Source: Chloroflexota bacterium (lineage in GTDB: Bacteria; Chloroflexota; Anaerolineae; Anaerolineales; Villigracilaceae). From it: DNA of 5,974 nucleotides. Below the pieces are notes generated by a model. The model ran no database searches and had not been told where the DNA came from. It was given only the letters and a program-made list of their open reading frames with translations. Position numbers and translations under genes: made by a program. The stretch is taken from contig JAMDBC010000211.1 of the NCBI GenBank assembly GCA_023484185.1, forward strand, positions 1 through 5,974. Direction: 5' to 3'. Of the stretch, positions 1 to 5,429 are shown piece after piece (the stretch's first letter is position 1; each line of letters opens with the position of its first letter).

Positions 1-90
1 AAGGAAGCGATCCAGCTTTGCCTGGAAGTTCGAGCGGAACAGGGTCTGCCCCTGACCGTTGAAACCCGCCAGGTGGAGGTCTACGCCTGA
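1..90 (+). CDS. hicB: HicB-family antitoxin, C-terminal fragment (5' end outside window)
   Basis: An open frame enters from the left edge and ends at TGA 88-90, giving the last 29 residues (starting KEAIQLCLEV, ending VEVYA). The pattern of an amphipathic helix with EAI-x-LxLE, then a Gly/Pro linker and a final short beta strand, matches the C-terminus of short HicB antitoxins, in which a partly degraded RNase-H-like fold binds and blocks HicA. The stop codon overlaps the ATG of the next gene by one base (TGATG), so the two genes are translationally coupled. The gene ends soon after the fold, so there is no room for the C-terminal DNA-binding domain carried by longer HicB proteins. The assignment depends partly on the adjacent HicA-like gene, because only the tail is visible. 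Confidence 0.72.
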   Translation, partial: KEAIQLCLEVRAEQGLPLTVETRQVEVYA

Positions 91-278
91 TGCCCACGCT
101 TCCGCAACTGAGCGGCCGGGAAACAGCACAAGCTTTTGAATCACTTGGCTGGAAGGTGGTCAGGCAAAAAGGGAGCCACATCATCTTGATCAAAGCTGGG
201 CATATTGCGACATTGTCCGTGCCTGATCATAAGGAAGTCGCCAAAGGGACTTTACGCAGCCTACCGCTTGTTGCATAA
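90..278 (+). CDS. hicA: HicA-family mRNA interferase toxin, short and probably C-terminally clipped
   Basis: This 62-residue protein has the HicA/YcfA signature. An N-terminal LPQLSGRE segment leads into a helix ending LGW, followed by the VVRQKGSHIIL strand with G28-S29-H30. That histidine is the conserved catalytic residue of the dsRBD-like HicA RNase fold. A strand with VPDHKE and the helix start KGTLRSL follow. HicA toxins cleave mRNA in a ribosome-independent way and are neutralised by HicB. The ATG at 90 overlaps the hicB stop. After KGTLRSL, family members usually continue roughly 10-15 residues (an IRxAGL-type helix end). Here the frame gives PLVA and stops, so the last helix is cut short. 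The toxin may be weakened or dead, although the histidine is intact. The family call is firm; activity is uncertain. Confidence 0.85.
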   Translation: MPTLPQLSGRETAQAFESLGWKVVRQKGSHIILIKAGHIATLSVPDHKEVAKGTLRSLPLVA

Positions 279-407
279 ATTAGTAAATCTATTGGCAGAA
301 ATTACGAGTGAGAATTTGAATTCAGGTTTGGTTATTTATGCGGTACTGTGTGCTCCGTTCAGCAGGGCTGACTATATCAGAGTTTCTGTTCGTCTTGAAA
401 AAATAAC

Positions 408-472
408 TTTCATCTCCCTTGCCTTCATCCTTTGCCTCCGTTCCCCATCCCCCGTCCTTTTTCATCCTTCCC
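408..472 (+). repeat. Polypyrimidine tract with degenerate CATCC-like units
   Basis: Of 65 bases, 57 are C or T on the + strand. CATCC or CATCT/CATCCTT units recur irregularly at 411, 426, 446 and 463. It is low-complexity DNA rather than a clean tandem repeat and does not read as a sensible peptide. On the opposite strand it is a purine-rich GGATGAAGG-like run. No function can be assigned. Confidence 0.55.
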
Positions 473-539
473 AAAGATTGGCAAAAAGAGACATTTCTAC
501 TTGGGGCTAACCATAAAACGCGAAGTCTTGACACCAGCA

Positions 540-662
540 ATTCTCATTATGAACATGTCGCTGCGAGGCGCTCTTGGTTTTCGCCGAAGCAGTCTCCTAA
601 TCACAATGGGATTGCTTCGTCGCGAAGAGCAAGAGCCCTCCTCGCAACAACATATTGAGAAT
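540..662. repeat. Long imperfect palindrome (REP/MITE-like interspersed element)
   Basis: The core is 555-653. The left arm (ATGTCGCTGCGAGG, then GCTCTTG, TTCGC and GAAGCAGTCTCC) is matched by the reverse complement of the right arm (ATGTTGTTGCGAGG, then GCTCTTG, TTCGC and GAAGCAATCCC). A loop of about 10 nt lies at 598-607, and the arms differ by a few substitutions and a small gap. The outer flanks ATTCTCA at 540 and TGAGAAT at 656-662 are also inverted, extending the element to about 120 bp. The TTGCGAGGAG...CGACGAAGCAAT wording resembles a family of palindromic repeats scattered through intergenic DNA of many bacteria. As RNA it would fold into a long stem-loop. No transposase is present; mobility in trans is possible but not shown. 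Confidence 0.75.
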
Positions 663-694
663 GGGAGTGCTCAAAGTATGTAAGGACGGAGTGT

Positions 695-710
695 AAAATC
701 TCCAGATTTT
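695..710. promoter_or_regulatory. Perfect 7+2+7 palindrome, candidate operator
   Basis: AAAATCT, two bases (CC), then AGATTTT form a perfect inverted repeat about 105 bp upstream of the regulator start. Symmetric sites of this size suit dimeric winged-helix proteins, so it could be an autoregulatory operator of the 815-1288 gene. It could equally be part of another intergenic repeat, since CGGAGT recurs on both sides at 687-692 and 730-735. The palindrome is seen directly; the operator role is a guess. Confidence 0.3.
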
Positions 711-778
711 GCCCGAAGTCAGGAGAATTCGGAGTCCGCAACTAACAAACTTTTAGCGCACACTTGAGAATTGCTGCC

Positions 779-807
779 TTGACAGGCGCGCGTTTTCGTG
801 CGAGAAT
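779..807 (+). promoter_or_regulatory. Weak sigma70-like promoter before the regulator gene
   Basis: A perfect -35 box TTGACA (779-784) is followed after 17 bp by GAGAAT (802-807), which matches the -10 consensus at four of six positions. The predicted transcript start would fall within a few bases of the ATG at 815, giving a very short or leaderless mRNA. That would fit the lack of a clear Shine-Dalgarno sequence there. The -10 box is poor, so the call is tentative. Confidence 0.35.
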
Positions 808-814
808 TCAGAAA

Positions 815-1288
815 ATGAACGCTCAACAGCCTACGGTAATCAAAAATCAGGAATACGAACTTCTCGAAGCAATCGCGCAAGACCCATTGGTTACGCAAGC
901 AGGCCTGTCTGTCCAATTGGGAATGGCGGTGGGCGGCGTTAACTGGTATATCAAGCGGCTGGTCAATTGTGGTTATGTTAAAGTCTCTCACCTGGATCGT
1001 ACCCGACTTAAATATCATTTAACACCGGAAGGCATGTCCATTCTGACGCAGCGCACATTGCAGTATCTGAAAAGATCACTGACCATCTACAATGAGCTGC
1101 GTCAAAAGGCTAGGACAATTGTGACTGACCTGAGATCCCAAGGTGTCACTCACGTGTGCCTGGAAGGTAACGACGAGAGGATGGATATCCTGCGGCTGAC
1201 TTGTATCGAAGCAGGAATGGCGCTGGACGAAGAGCCTGGTGACATCCTGATTAAGGCCGCGGGACAAGATTATCAGGTCGTCTCCTGA
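815..1288 (+). CDS. Winged-helix transcriptional regulator (MarR/EPS-associated type)
   Basis: This 157-residue protein has an N-terminal winged helix. Helices around residues 11-23 and 27-37 lead to a recognition helix near 39-52 (VGGVNWYIKRLVNCGYV), and a wing with DRTRLKYHLTPEG spans about 61-73. The order 'early helix, QAGLSVQLGM turn, VNWYIKRLVxxGYVK, LTPEG' is typical of winged-helix regulators found beside O-antigen and EPS clusters. A long helix (about 78-105) probably dimerises. The tail (VTHVCLEGNDERMDILRLTC) looks like a short alpha/beta unit, perhaps the remains of a ligand domain. I chose ATG 815 over the in-frame TTG 764 because the extra 17 residues match nothing in the fold and overlap the best promoter. 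The gene sits directly before the export operon, which it probably controls, though a repeat-rich leader lies between. Confidence 0.75.
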   Translation: MNAQQPTVIKNQEYELLEAIAQDPLVTQAGLSVQLGMAVGGVNWYIKRLVNCGYVKVSHLDRTRLKYHLTPEGMSILTQRTLQYLKRSLTIYNELRQKARTIVTDLRSQGVTHVCLEGNDERMDILRLTCIEAGMALDEEPGDILIKAAGQDYQVVS

Positions 1289-1334
1289 AATTTCAGATAT
1301 TATTTTATGATAGGCCTCTTGCGAAAGTCTCAAG

Positions 1335-1353
1335 GTCAGGCATCTAGCCTGAC
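1335..1353. other. Hairpin between the regulator and the export operon
   Basis: GTCAGGC and GCCTGAC form a perfect 7 bp stem around the loop ATCTA, 47 bases after the regulator's stop codon. The flanks (GAAAGTCT on the left, GGTCTTCG on the right) partly extend the pairing. No run of T follows, so it is not a standard intrinsic terminator. It could be a degenerate repeat or a weak pause or processing site. Confidence 0.45.
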
Positions 1354-1380
1354 GGTCTTCGAAAATATATGCTTTGGCGC

Positions 1381-1413
1381 GTCGAAACCTGCCAAGTTGA
1401 GCATGTCGAAACC
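1381..1413. repeat. Short tandem 9-mer resembling an interspersed TCGAAAC/GTTGAGC repeat
   Basis: GTCGAAACC occurs twice, at 1381-1389 and 1405-1413, separated by TGCCAAGTTGAGCAT. The wording (TTGAGC beside TGTCGAAAC) resembles a degenerate interspersed repeat seen between genes of several environmental bacteria, including Chloroflexota. The two copies are seen directly; the family link is recall and unverified. Confidence 0.45.
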
Positions 1414-1421
1414 AAAAGGCT

Positions 1422-1484
1422 CACCGCAAAGATTGCAAAGGTTTTAAGAAGCTTTTCTTGGCGTTCTTCGCGTGCTTCGCGGTG
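1422..1484. repeat. 63 bp imperfect inverted repeat in the wzm leader
   Basis: The arms run from CACCGCAAAG...GCAAAG at the left to CTTCGCGTGCTTCGCGGTG at the right. They pair in register about a centre near 1453: six outer pairs (CACCGC/GCGGTG), then blocks AAG/CTT, GC/GC and AAG/CTT with scattered mismatches, and an inner AAGAA/TTCTT stem around GCTT. A run of seven T (1492-1498) lies seven bases past the right arm. It resembles a widespread 'CACCGCAAAG...CTTTGCGGTG' intergenic repeat. It lies entirely upstream of the chosen wzm start at 1529, and an in-frame GTG at 1472 falls inside its right arm, which argues against that start. It could fold in the operon's leader RNA. Confidence 0.7.
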
Positions 1485-1528
1485 CAATTACTTTTTTTGC
1501 AGTAAAGTTGAAGGTAAGTAAAAAAATT

Positions 1529-2395
1529 ATGGCTTCAAACATTATATTGAATCCAAATGAAGAGTGGGACATGATTATCCGCCCCCAACGCGCCTGGTGG
1601 GATCTGCGCCTCGGCGATTTGTGGCGTTATCGCGACCTGATCTGGTTGTTAGTTTGGCGCGATTTTGTGGCTGCCTATAAGCAAACAATTTTGGGTCCAT
1701 TGTGGTATTTGATCAGCCCGATCATTTCATCCGTTGTATTTACCGTGATTTTTAGCAATGTGGCAAAACTTCCCACCGACGGCCTGCCGCCCTTTCTCTT
1801 TTATATGGCAGGCAATACCATTTGGGGATACTTCGCTTCGTGCCTGACCAGCACCTCCAATACGTTTGTGGCGAACGCGGGTATTTTTGGCAAGGTGTAT
1901 TTTCCGCGCTTGATCATTCCCATTTCTGTTGTGATTTCCAATTTGATCTCTTTTGGGATTCGCTTTGGCGTGTTTGTTTTGTTCTTGCTATACTTTCTGT
2001 TCTCCGGGTCAGACTTGCATCCCAACCTGTATATTTTGTTATTGCCCGTTCTACTGATTGTCATTGCAGGCACCGGACTTGGTTTGGGCGTCATTGCATC
2101 TTCGTTGACCACGAAATATCGTGACCTGCAACAACTGCTGGGATTCGGGGTGCAATTGATCATGTATGCTTCGCCCGTAATCTATCCGCTTTCCACGGTG
2201 CCTGCGAACTGGCGCTGGTTATTGCTCGCAAACCCTATGACTCCCATCATCGAAATATTTCGTTATTCCTTTTTGGGAGTCAGTTCCCTGGAGCCTGTAT
2301 ATCTTTTCTATAGCGCGGTTTTTATGTTTGTTGTGTTATTGATCGGTGTGCTGATCTTCAACCGTGTGGAAAACACTTTTATGGATACGGTCTAA
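1529..2395 (+). CDS. wzm: Polysaccharide ABC-2 exporter permease (Wzm family)
   Basis: This 288-residue inner-membrane protein is the transmembrane half of an ABC transporter that moves a finished lipid-linked glycan across the cytoplasmic membrane. The cytosolic N-terminus carries the family pattern IIRPQRAWWDLRLGDLWRYRD (about 16-36), then LVWRDF and YKQTILGPLW (about 41-59), the amphipathic gate-helix region before the first membrane span. About six hydrophobic segments follow, near 58-78, 89-110, 127-150, 163-190, 205-225 and 255-280. YFPRLIIP at about 124-131 and a C-terminal VENTFMDTV are also typical. The usual basic residue in RDxxxRYKQT is Ala49 here. ATG 1529 is preferred to GTG 1472 because the latter lies inside a palindromic repeat. 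A GAAGG at 1510-1514 is rather distant for a ribosome site, and ATG 1571 remains possible. Length is normal for the family. The gene is followed after one base by its ATPase partner. Confidence 0.93.
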   Translation: MASNIILNPNEEWDMIIRPQRAWWDLRLGDLWRYRDLIWLLVWRDFVAAYKQTILGPLWYLISPIISSVVFTVIFSNVAKLPTDGLPPFLFYMAGNTIWGYFASCLTSTSNTFVANAGIFGKVYFPRLIIPISVVISNLISFGIRFGVFVLFLLYFLFSGSDLHPNLYILLLPVLLIVIAGTGLGLGVIASSLTTKYRDLQQLLGFGVQLIMYASPVIYPLSTVPANWRWLLLANPMTPIIEIFRYSFLGVSSLEPVYLFYSAVFMFVVLLIGVLIFNRVENTFMDTV

Positions 2396-2396
2396 A

Positions 2397-3665
2397 ATGT
2401 CCAACCCTGTTATTATGATCGAGAAACTTTCCAAATCCTACCAACTGGGTGTCATCGGAACGGGCACATTTCGCGGTGATCTACAGCGTTGGTGGGCAAA
2501 AGTTCGTGGTTTGCCAAATCCTCACCTGAAAATTGGCGAGCAAGACTACGGAAATCGTGAAGGCGAAACCATCTATGCCCTCCGGCAGATTGATTTTTCG
2601 GTGCAGCAGGGCGAGGCGACTGGCATCATCGGGCGCAATGGTGCCGGAAAAAGCACTCTGCTGAAAATCCTTTCCCGCGTGACCGCGCCCACTTCAGGCC
2701 AAATCAAGGTTAAGGGCCGGATTGCCAGTTTGTTGGAAGTGGGCACAGGTTTTCATCCTGAATTAACCGGGCGCGAGAACATCTTCTTAAATGGCGCGAT
2801 CTTGGGCATGGGTCGTAATGAAATCCAGCGCAAGTTCGATGAGATTGTCGATTTTTCAGGAGTGAAACGGTTTATCGATACGCCTGTCAAGCGTTATTCC
2901 AGCGGCATGTATGTGCGCCTGGCCTTTGCCGTGGCCGCGCATTTGGAACCGGAAATTTTGATTGTAGATGAAGTGCTGGCTGTGGGTGACGCTGAGTTTC
3001 AAAAAAAATGTCTCGGCAAGATGAGCGATGTGGCGCATGAAGGCCGGACTGTCTTGTTTGTCAGCCATAATATGGGTGCCATTCGTACGCTATGCGATAC
3101 GGCGATTCTATTGAAAAACGGACAAATCCATGTTCAGGGAACATCTGAAGCTGTGGTTCGCGCTTATCTGGATAACCAGGTTTACGGCACAATTAATGAA
3201 AACATTCCGGTCGAATCACACCAGAAATATCCCCCTGAATTTGAAGTGGTCAAGCTTGAGTTGATTAATTCCAAAGGGGAGTTGACTGACAAATTACTGG
3301 TCGGCGAACCCTATGAATGCCGGATCTATTACAAGGTTCATAGTTATGATGCTTACAGATACGCTGTTAATTTTCGGAGCAATGACGGTGTTTTGCTTGG
3401 ATTGGTTTCCACCGTTTCCACAGGATCACATATTCAAGGCGATAAGAGCGTCTTATATTACATGGGCTTTCGCTCCGCAGTTCATTTTTTACCTGGAACT
3501 TATAGTATCGACATTGTGGTTAAAAATCAAGCCGGCGTTTATGTAGATACGGTTACAGGAATAAAATTTTGGATTGAAGATATTTCTGCCAGGAATGAGA
3601 AGCTGGTGGGAGCAGGATATATTTATATTAATGCGGAGTGGACCCAGCCTCAACAAGTTAAATAA
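2397..3665 (+). CDS. wzt: Polysaccharide ABC exporter ATPase with C-terminal carbohydrate-binding-type domain (Wzt family)
   Basis: This 422-residue protein is the cytoplasmic ATPase that powers Wzm-mediated glycan export. The nucleotide-binding domain covers about 1-250: Walker A GRNGAGKST (79-87), the LLEVGTGFHPELTGREN segment typical of Wzt (112-128), signature YSSGM (167-171), Walker B ILIVDE (187-192) with the D-loop LAVGD, and the H-loop SHN (223-225). A roughly 30-residue insertion before Walker A is also usual in this family. From about 270 to 417 a beta-rich region (FEVVKLELINSKGE ... GTYSIDIVVKN ... GYIYINAEW) fits the Wzt C-terminal domain. In known Wzt proteins that domain recognises the terminal modification of the polymer. 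The start at 2397 follows the wzm stop by one base without a clear Shine-Dalgarno, so re-initiation by coupled ribosomes is likely. A GTG at 2364 inside wzm was rejected. Confidence 0.93.
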   Translation: MSNPVIMIEKLSKSYQLGVIGTGTFRGDLQRWWAKVRGLPNPHLKIGEQDYGNREGETIYALRQIDFSVQQGEATGIIGRNGAGKSTLLKILSRVTAPTSGQIKVKGRIASLLEVGTGFHPELTGRENIFLNGAILGMGRNEIQRKFDEIVDFSGVKRFIDTPVKRYSSGMYVRLAFAVAAHLEPEILIVDEVLAVGDAEFQKKCLGKMSDVAHEGRTVLFVSHNMGAIRTLCDTAILLKNGQIHVQGTSEAVVRAYLDNQVYGTINENIPVESHQKYPPEFEVVKLELINSKGELTDKLLVGEPYECRIYYKVHSYDAYRYAVNFRSNDGVLLGLVSTVSTGSHIQGDKSVLYYMGFRSAVHFLPGTYSIDIVVKNQAGVYVDTVTGIKFWIEDISARNEKLVGAGYIYINAEWTQPQQVK

Positions 3666-3692
3666 AAAAGGAATTTCAATAGAGGTGGCACG

Positions 3693-4715
3693 ATGCGAAA
3701 AGCCGCAATCATTGCGATTACAACATATCTACCCGAAGAAACACTTACCAACGATCAACTTGCGCATGAATTGGGCAATTGGGACTCGGCGCAAATACTT
3801 GAGAAGACCGGCATTGCTGTGCGACACATTGCTGCGCCGGATGAGTGTTCATCCGACCTTGGGGTAGCCGCTGCTAAAAAATTGTTTGAACTAGAGATTT
3901 GTACCCCTGATGAAATTGATTTTTTGTTATTCTGTACACAAAGTCCCGATTATTATTTGCCCGCTTCAGCATGCTTGATACAGAATCGTCTGGGGTTACG
4001 CACCGATTGTGGCGCGCTGGATTTTAATCAGGGTTGTTCTGGCTTTGTGTATGGCTTGTCATTGGCCAAGAGCTTAATCGAAACAGGCCTCGCAACGAAT
4101 GTATTACTAATTACAGCGGAAACCTATTCGAAGTTCATTAATCCACGCGATCGGAGTGTACGCACAATTTTTGGTGATGGAGCTTCGGCAACTTTGATCC
4201 AACCGGTTGAATCGGAAGTCGATCTGATTGGTCCCTTTGTCTTTGGTACGGATGGGCGGGGCGCAAACAATCTGATTGTGCCTGCCGGTGGATTGCGCCA
4301 ACCATATAGTATAGTGACAGCAATTGAACATGAATACGATAATGGCAACACCTGGCGTTCGGCGCAGAATTTATACATGAATGGACCGGAAATTTTCAAT
4401 TTCACACTGCAATCAGTCCCCAAAGCCGTGAATCAACTGTTGCAAAAATCCGATCGCAAGCTGGCGCAGGTGAACCTCTTTGTCTTTCATCAAGCTAACA
4501 AGTTCATGCTGCAACATTTGCGGAATAAACTAAAAATAGCGCCGGAGAAATTCTGGTTGAATCTGGAACTTGTAGGTAATACTGTTTCGTCAACCATCCC
4601 GATCGCGCTCGAAAGCGCGCGACAGGAAGACAAAATTCATCCTGGTAATCAGGTCATGATCGTTGGGTTTGGCGTCGGTTACTCATGGGCCGGTGCAATG
4701 ATTCAAATCATCTAA
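3693..4715 (+). CDS. Beta-ketoacyl-ACP synthase III-like condensing enzyme (FabH-like)
   Basis: This 340-residue thiolase-fold enzyme would join an acyl primer to malonyl-ACP. The triad is complete: Cys115 in NQGCSGF, His266 in VFHQAN and Asn296 in GNTVSST. FGDGAS (160-165) and the C-terminal GFGVGYSW glycine-rich strand are also family features. The variant motifs TQSPDYYLPASACLIQ (82-97) and DFNQGCSGFVYGL, in place of the E. coli FabH AxACAGF form, mark the FabH-like subgroup often found in polysaccharide and secondary-metabolite loci rather than the housekeeping enzyme. An AGAGGTGG ribosome site at 3681-3688 fixes the ATG. The gene follows wzt by 27 bases and precedes an ACP by 10, so ACP is the probable partner. 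The likely job is a short dedicated acyl or beta-ketoacyl group. The acyl primer cannot be told from sequence alone. Confidence 0.9.
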   Translation: MRKAAIIAITTYLPEETLTNDQLAHELGNWDSAQILEKTGIAVRHIAAPDECSSDLGVAAAKKLFELEICTPDEIDFLLFCTQSPDYYLPASACLIQNRLGLRTDCGALDFNQGCSGFVYGLSLAKSLIETGLATNVLLITAETYSKFINPRDRSVRTIFGDGASATLIQPVESEVDLIGPFVFGTDGRGANNLIVPAGGLRQPYSIVTAIEHEYDNGNTWRSAQNLYMNGPEIFNFTLQSVPKAVNQLLQKSDRKLAQVNLFVFHQANKFMLQHLRNKLKIAPEKFWLNLELVGNTVSSTIPIALESARQEDKIHPGNQVMIVGFGVGYSWAGAMIQII

Positions 4716-4725
4716 GGAGATAAGC

Positions 4726-4959
4726 ATGGATAAAACAGAATTGATGGCAAAACTTGCTGATGTGCTACAAATTAGTGTAGTTGATTTAACTGAGGATTTC
4801 GCGTTCAACGCCGATAATTGGGACTCGACGGCGCAACTCAGCACAATCGCCATAATTGATGAAGCATACAGCATAGTCGTTCCTGCAAATGAGTTAAAAG
4901 AATGTCGTACTGTCTGTGATCTTTTAAGTTTGGTTGAGCACAATCTGTCTGCTGTTTGA
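4726..4959 (+). CDS. Acyl carrier protein, discrete
   Basis: This 77-residue acidic protein has the four-helix carrier fold and the phosphopantetheine site Asp33-Ser34 in the context NWDSTAQL. The pattern WDS-x-A-x-L followed by an IxxIDExYxI helix (about 40-50) and a TVCDLLSLV helix (about 63-71) matches stand-alone carriers of specialised pathways. The canonical DSL of the fatty-acid ACP is here DST. A strong AGGAGA at 4715-4720 lies five bases before the ATG and overlaps the last base of the upstream stop codon. Holo-ACP would carry the acyl chain built by the adjacent condensing enzyme. Its phosphopantetheine arm is presumably added by the next gene, which overlaps it. The identity is firm; the pathway is inferred from neighbours. 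Confidence 0.92.
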   Translation: MDKTELMAKLADVLQISVVDLTEDFAFNADNWDSTAQLSTIAIIDEAYSIVVPANELKECRTVCDLLSLVEHNLSAV

Positions 4960-5420
4960 ATATATTGAGTGTAGGTATCGACCTGACATCTCCGATTCGA
5001 TTCGGGTTCATAAATACGCAGGGAGGGGCGGCGTTTTATCGGCGCGTCTTCACATCCCGTGAACGGCAAACTTGCAGGCGCTCGTTATTGTCGTTAGCGG
5101 CATGTTTTGCGGCAAAGGAAGCCGTATCGAAAGTGTTGAAGACCGGTCTAACGATCGGTGAGGCAAACCATGTAACGTGCCACTCCATCGAGATTTCGGA
5201 TATCGCTACGAGCGAGCCGAAAGTGCATTTGAGGGGTGTTGCCTTACAAGTAGCGCAACAGCTAGGACTTGAACAGATTATATTGCGCCGTGACGATATT
5301 GACGATTATGTGGTGGTCTACGCTATTGGTGCGGCTGGTATTCCAACAGATGATTTGCGGGCAGCATTAAAAACCGTACATAAGGCGTTGGCTAGCAACC
5401 TTGGTATAAGAAAGAGATAG
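4956..5420 (+). CDS. acpS: Holo-ACP synthase-like 4'-phosphopantetheinyl transferase, divergent
   Basis: This 154-residue AcpS-type protein would transfer 4'-phosphopantetheine from CoA to the ACP serine. The N-terminus MNILSVGIDLTSPIRF places the metal-binding Asp at residue 9. FTSRER (32-37) and SLAACFAAKEAVSKVL (46-61) give the metal-binding Glu55 and basic Lys59 of the conserved (W/F)xxKEA-x-x-K block. A DIEI-like strand appears as SIEISD near 77-82. Near the C-terminus, family members normally have a (S/T)xSH-x-x-xYA motif; here the same place reads LRRDDIDDYVVVYAIG, so Ser and His are missing. A tail of about 30 residues extends beyond the usual length near 120-125. The start is TTG 4956, overlapping the ACP stop (TTGA), with no clear ribosome site, so translation is coupled to ACP. 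TTG 4965 is a weaker alternative. It may be a dedicated or degenerate enzyme. Confidence 0.82.
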   Translation: MNILSVGIDLTSPIRFGFINTQGGAAFYRRVFTSRERQTCRRSLLSLAACFAAKEAVSKVLKTGLTIGEANHVTCHSIEISDIATSEPKVHLRGVALQVAQQLGLEQIILRRDDIDDYVVVYAIGAAGIPTDDLRAALKTVHKALASNLGIRKR

Positions 5421-5429
5421 GTAACTACA

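Larger units (their letters stand above)
279..814 (+). other. 536 bp region without a convincing gene
   Basis: No frame on either strand in this stretch gives a protein with recognisable motifs. The open frames that exist overlap one another, begin at arbitrary starts and run through palindromic repeats. The region instead contains a polypyrimidine tract (408-472), a long imperfect palindrome (540-662), a perfect 7+2+7 palindrome (695-710) and a weak promoter (779-807). The segment 279-407 is AT-rich and shows nothing identifiable. It may include the lost tail of hicA, but no clear extension can be read. The layout fits a boundary between the toxin-antitoxin pair and the polysaccharide locus. 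Confidence 0.7.

Noticed and set aside
205..510. Open frame overlapping hicA and running into the gap, possibly a frameshifted HicA tail
   Set aside because: Its residues after the hicA stop do not match the expected HicA C-terminus, and most of it reads through low-complexity pyrimidine DNA.
764..814. TTG start for the winged-helix regulator
   Set aside because: It adds 17 residues outside the fold and would place the only decent promoter inside the gene.
322..1018. Minus-strand and alternative-frame open frames around the repeats and the regulator
   Set aside because: They overlap better-supported features, lack motifs and ribosome sites, and the longest is a shadow of the regulator gene.
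1285..1296. Perfect 12 bp palindrome CTGAAATTTCAG over the regulator's stop codon
   Set aside because: It is short, AT-rich, without a T-run or neighbouring promoter, and likely enough by chance in 6 kb.
1472..1528. GTG-initiated N-terminal extension of the permease
   Set aside because: The extra 19 codons lie partly in the right arm of a palindromic repeat and do not resemble the N-terminus of Wzm proteins; ATG 1529 gives a normal-length protein.
2364..2396. GTG start for the ATPase inside the permease gene
   Set aside because: The 11 extra residues are a frame-shifted reading of the permease C-terminus; ATG 2397 directly after the stop is the usual arrangement.
3777..4836. Shared AATTGGGACTCG and GCGCAA words in the KASIII gene (about 3777) and the ACP gene (about 4816)
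   Set aside because: Both encode a chance NWDS in unrelated folds; the similarity does not extend and one side is the ACP phosphopantetheine site, so it is not treated as a repeat.
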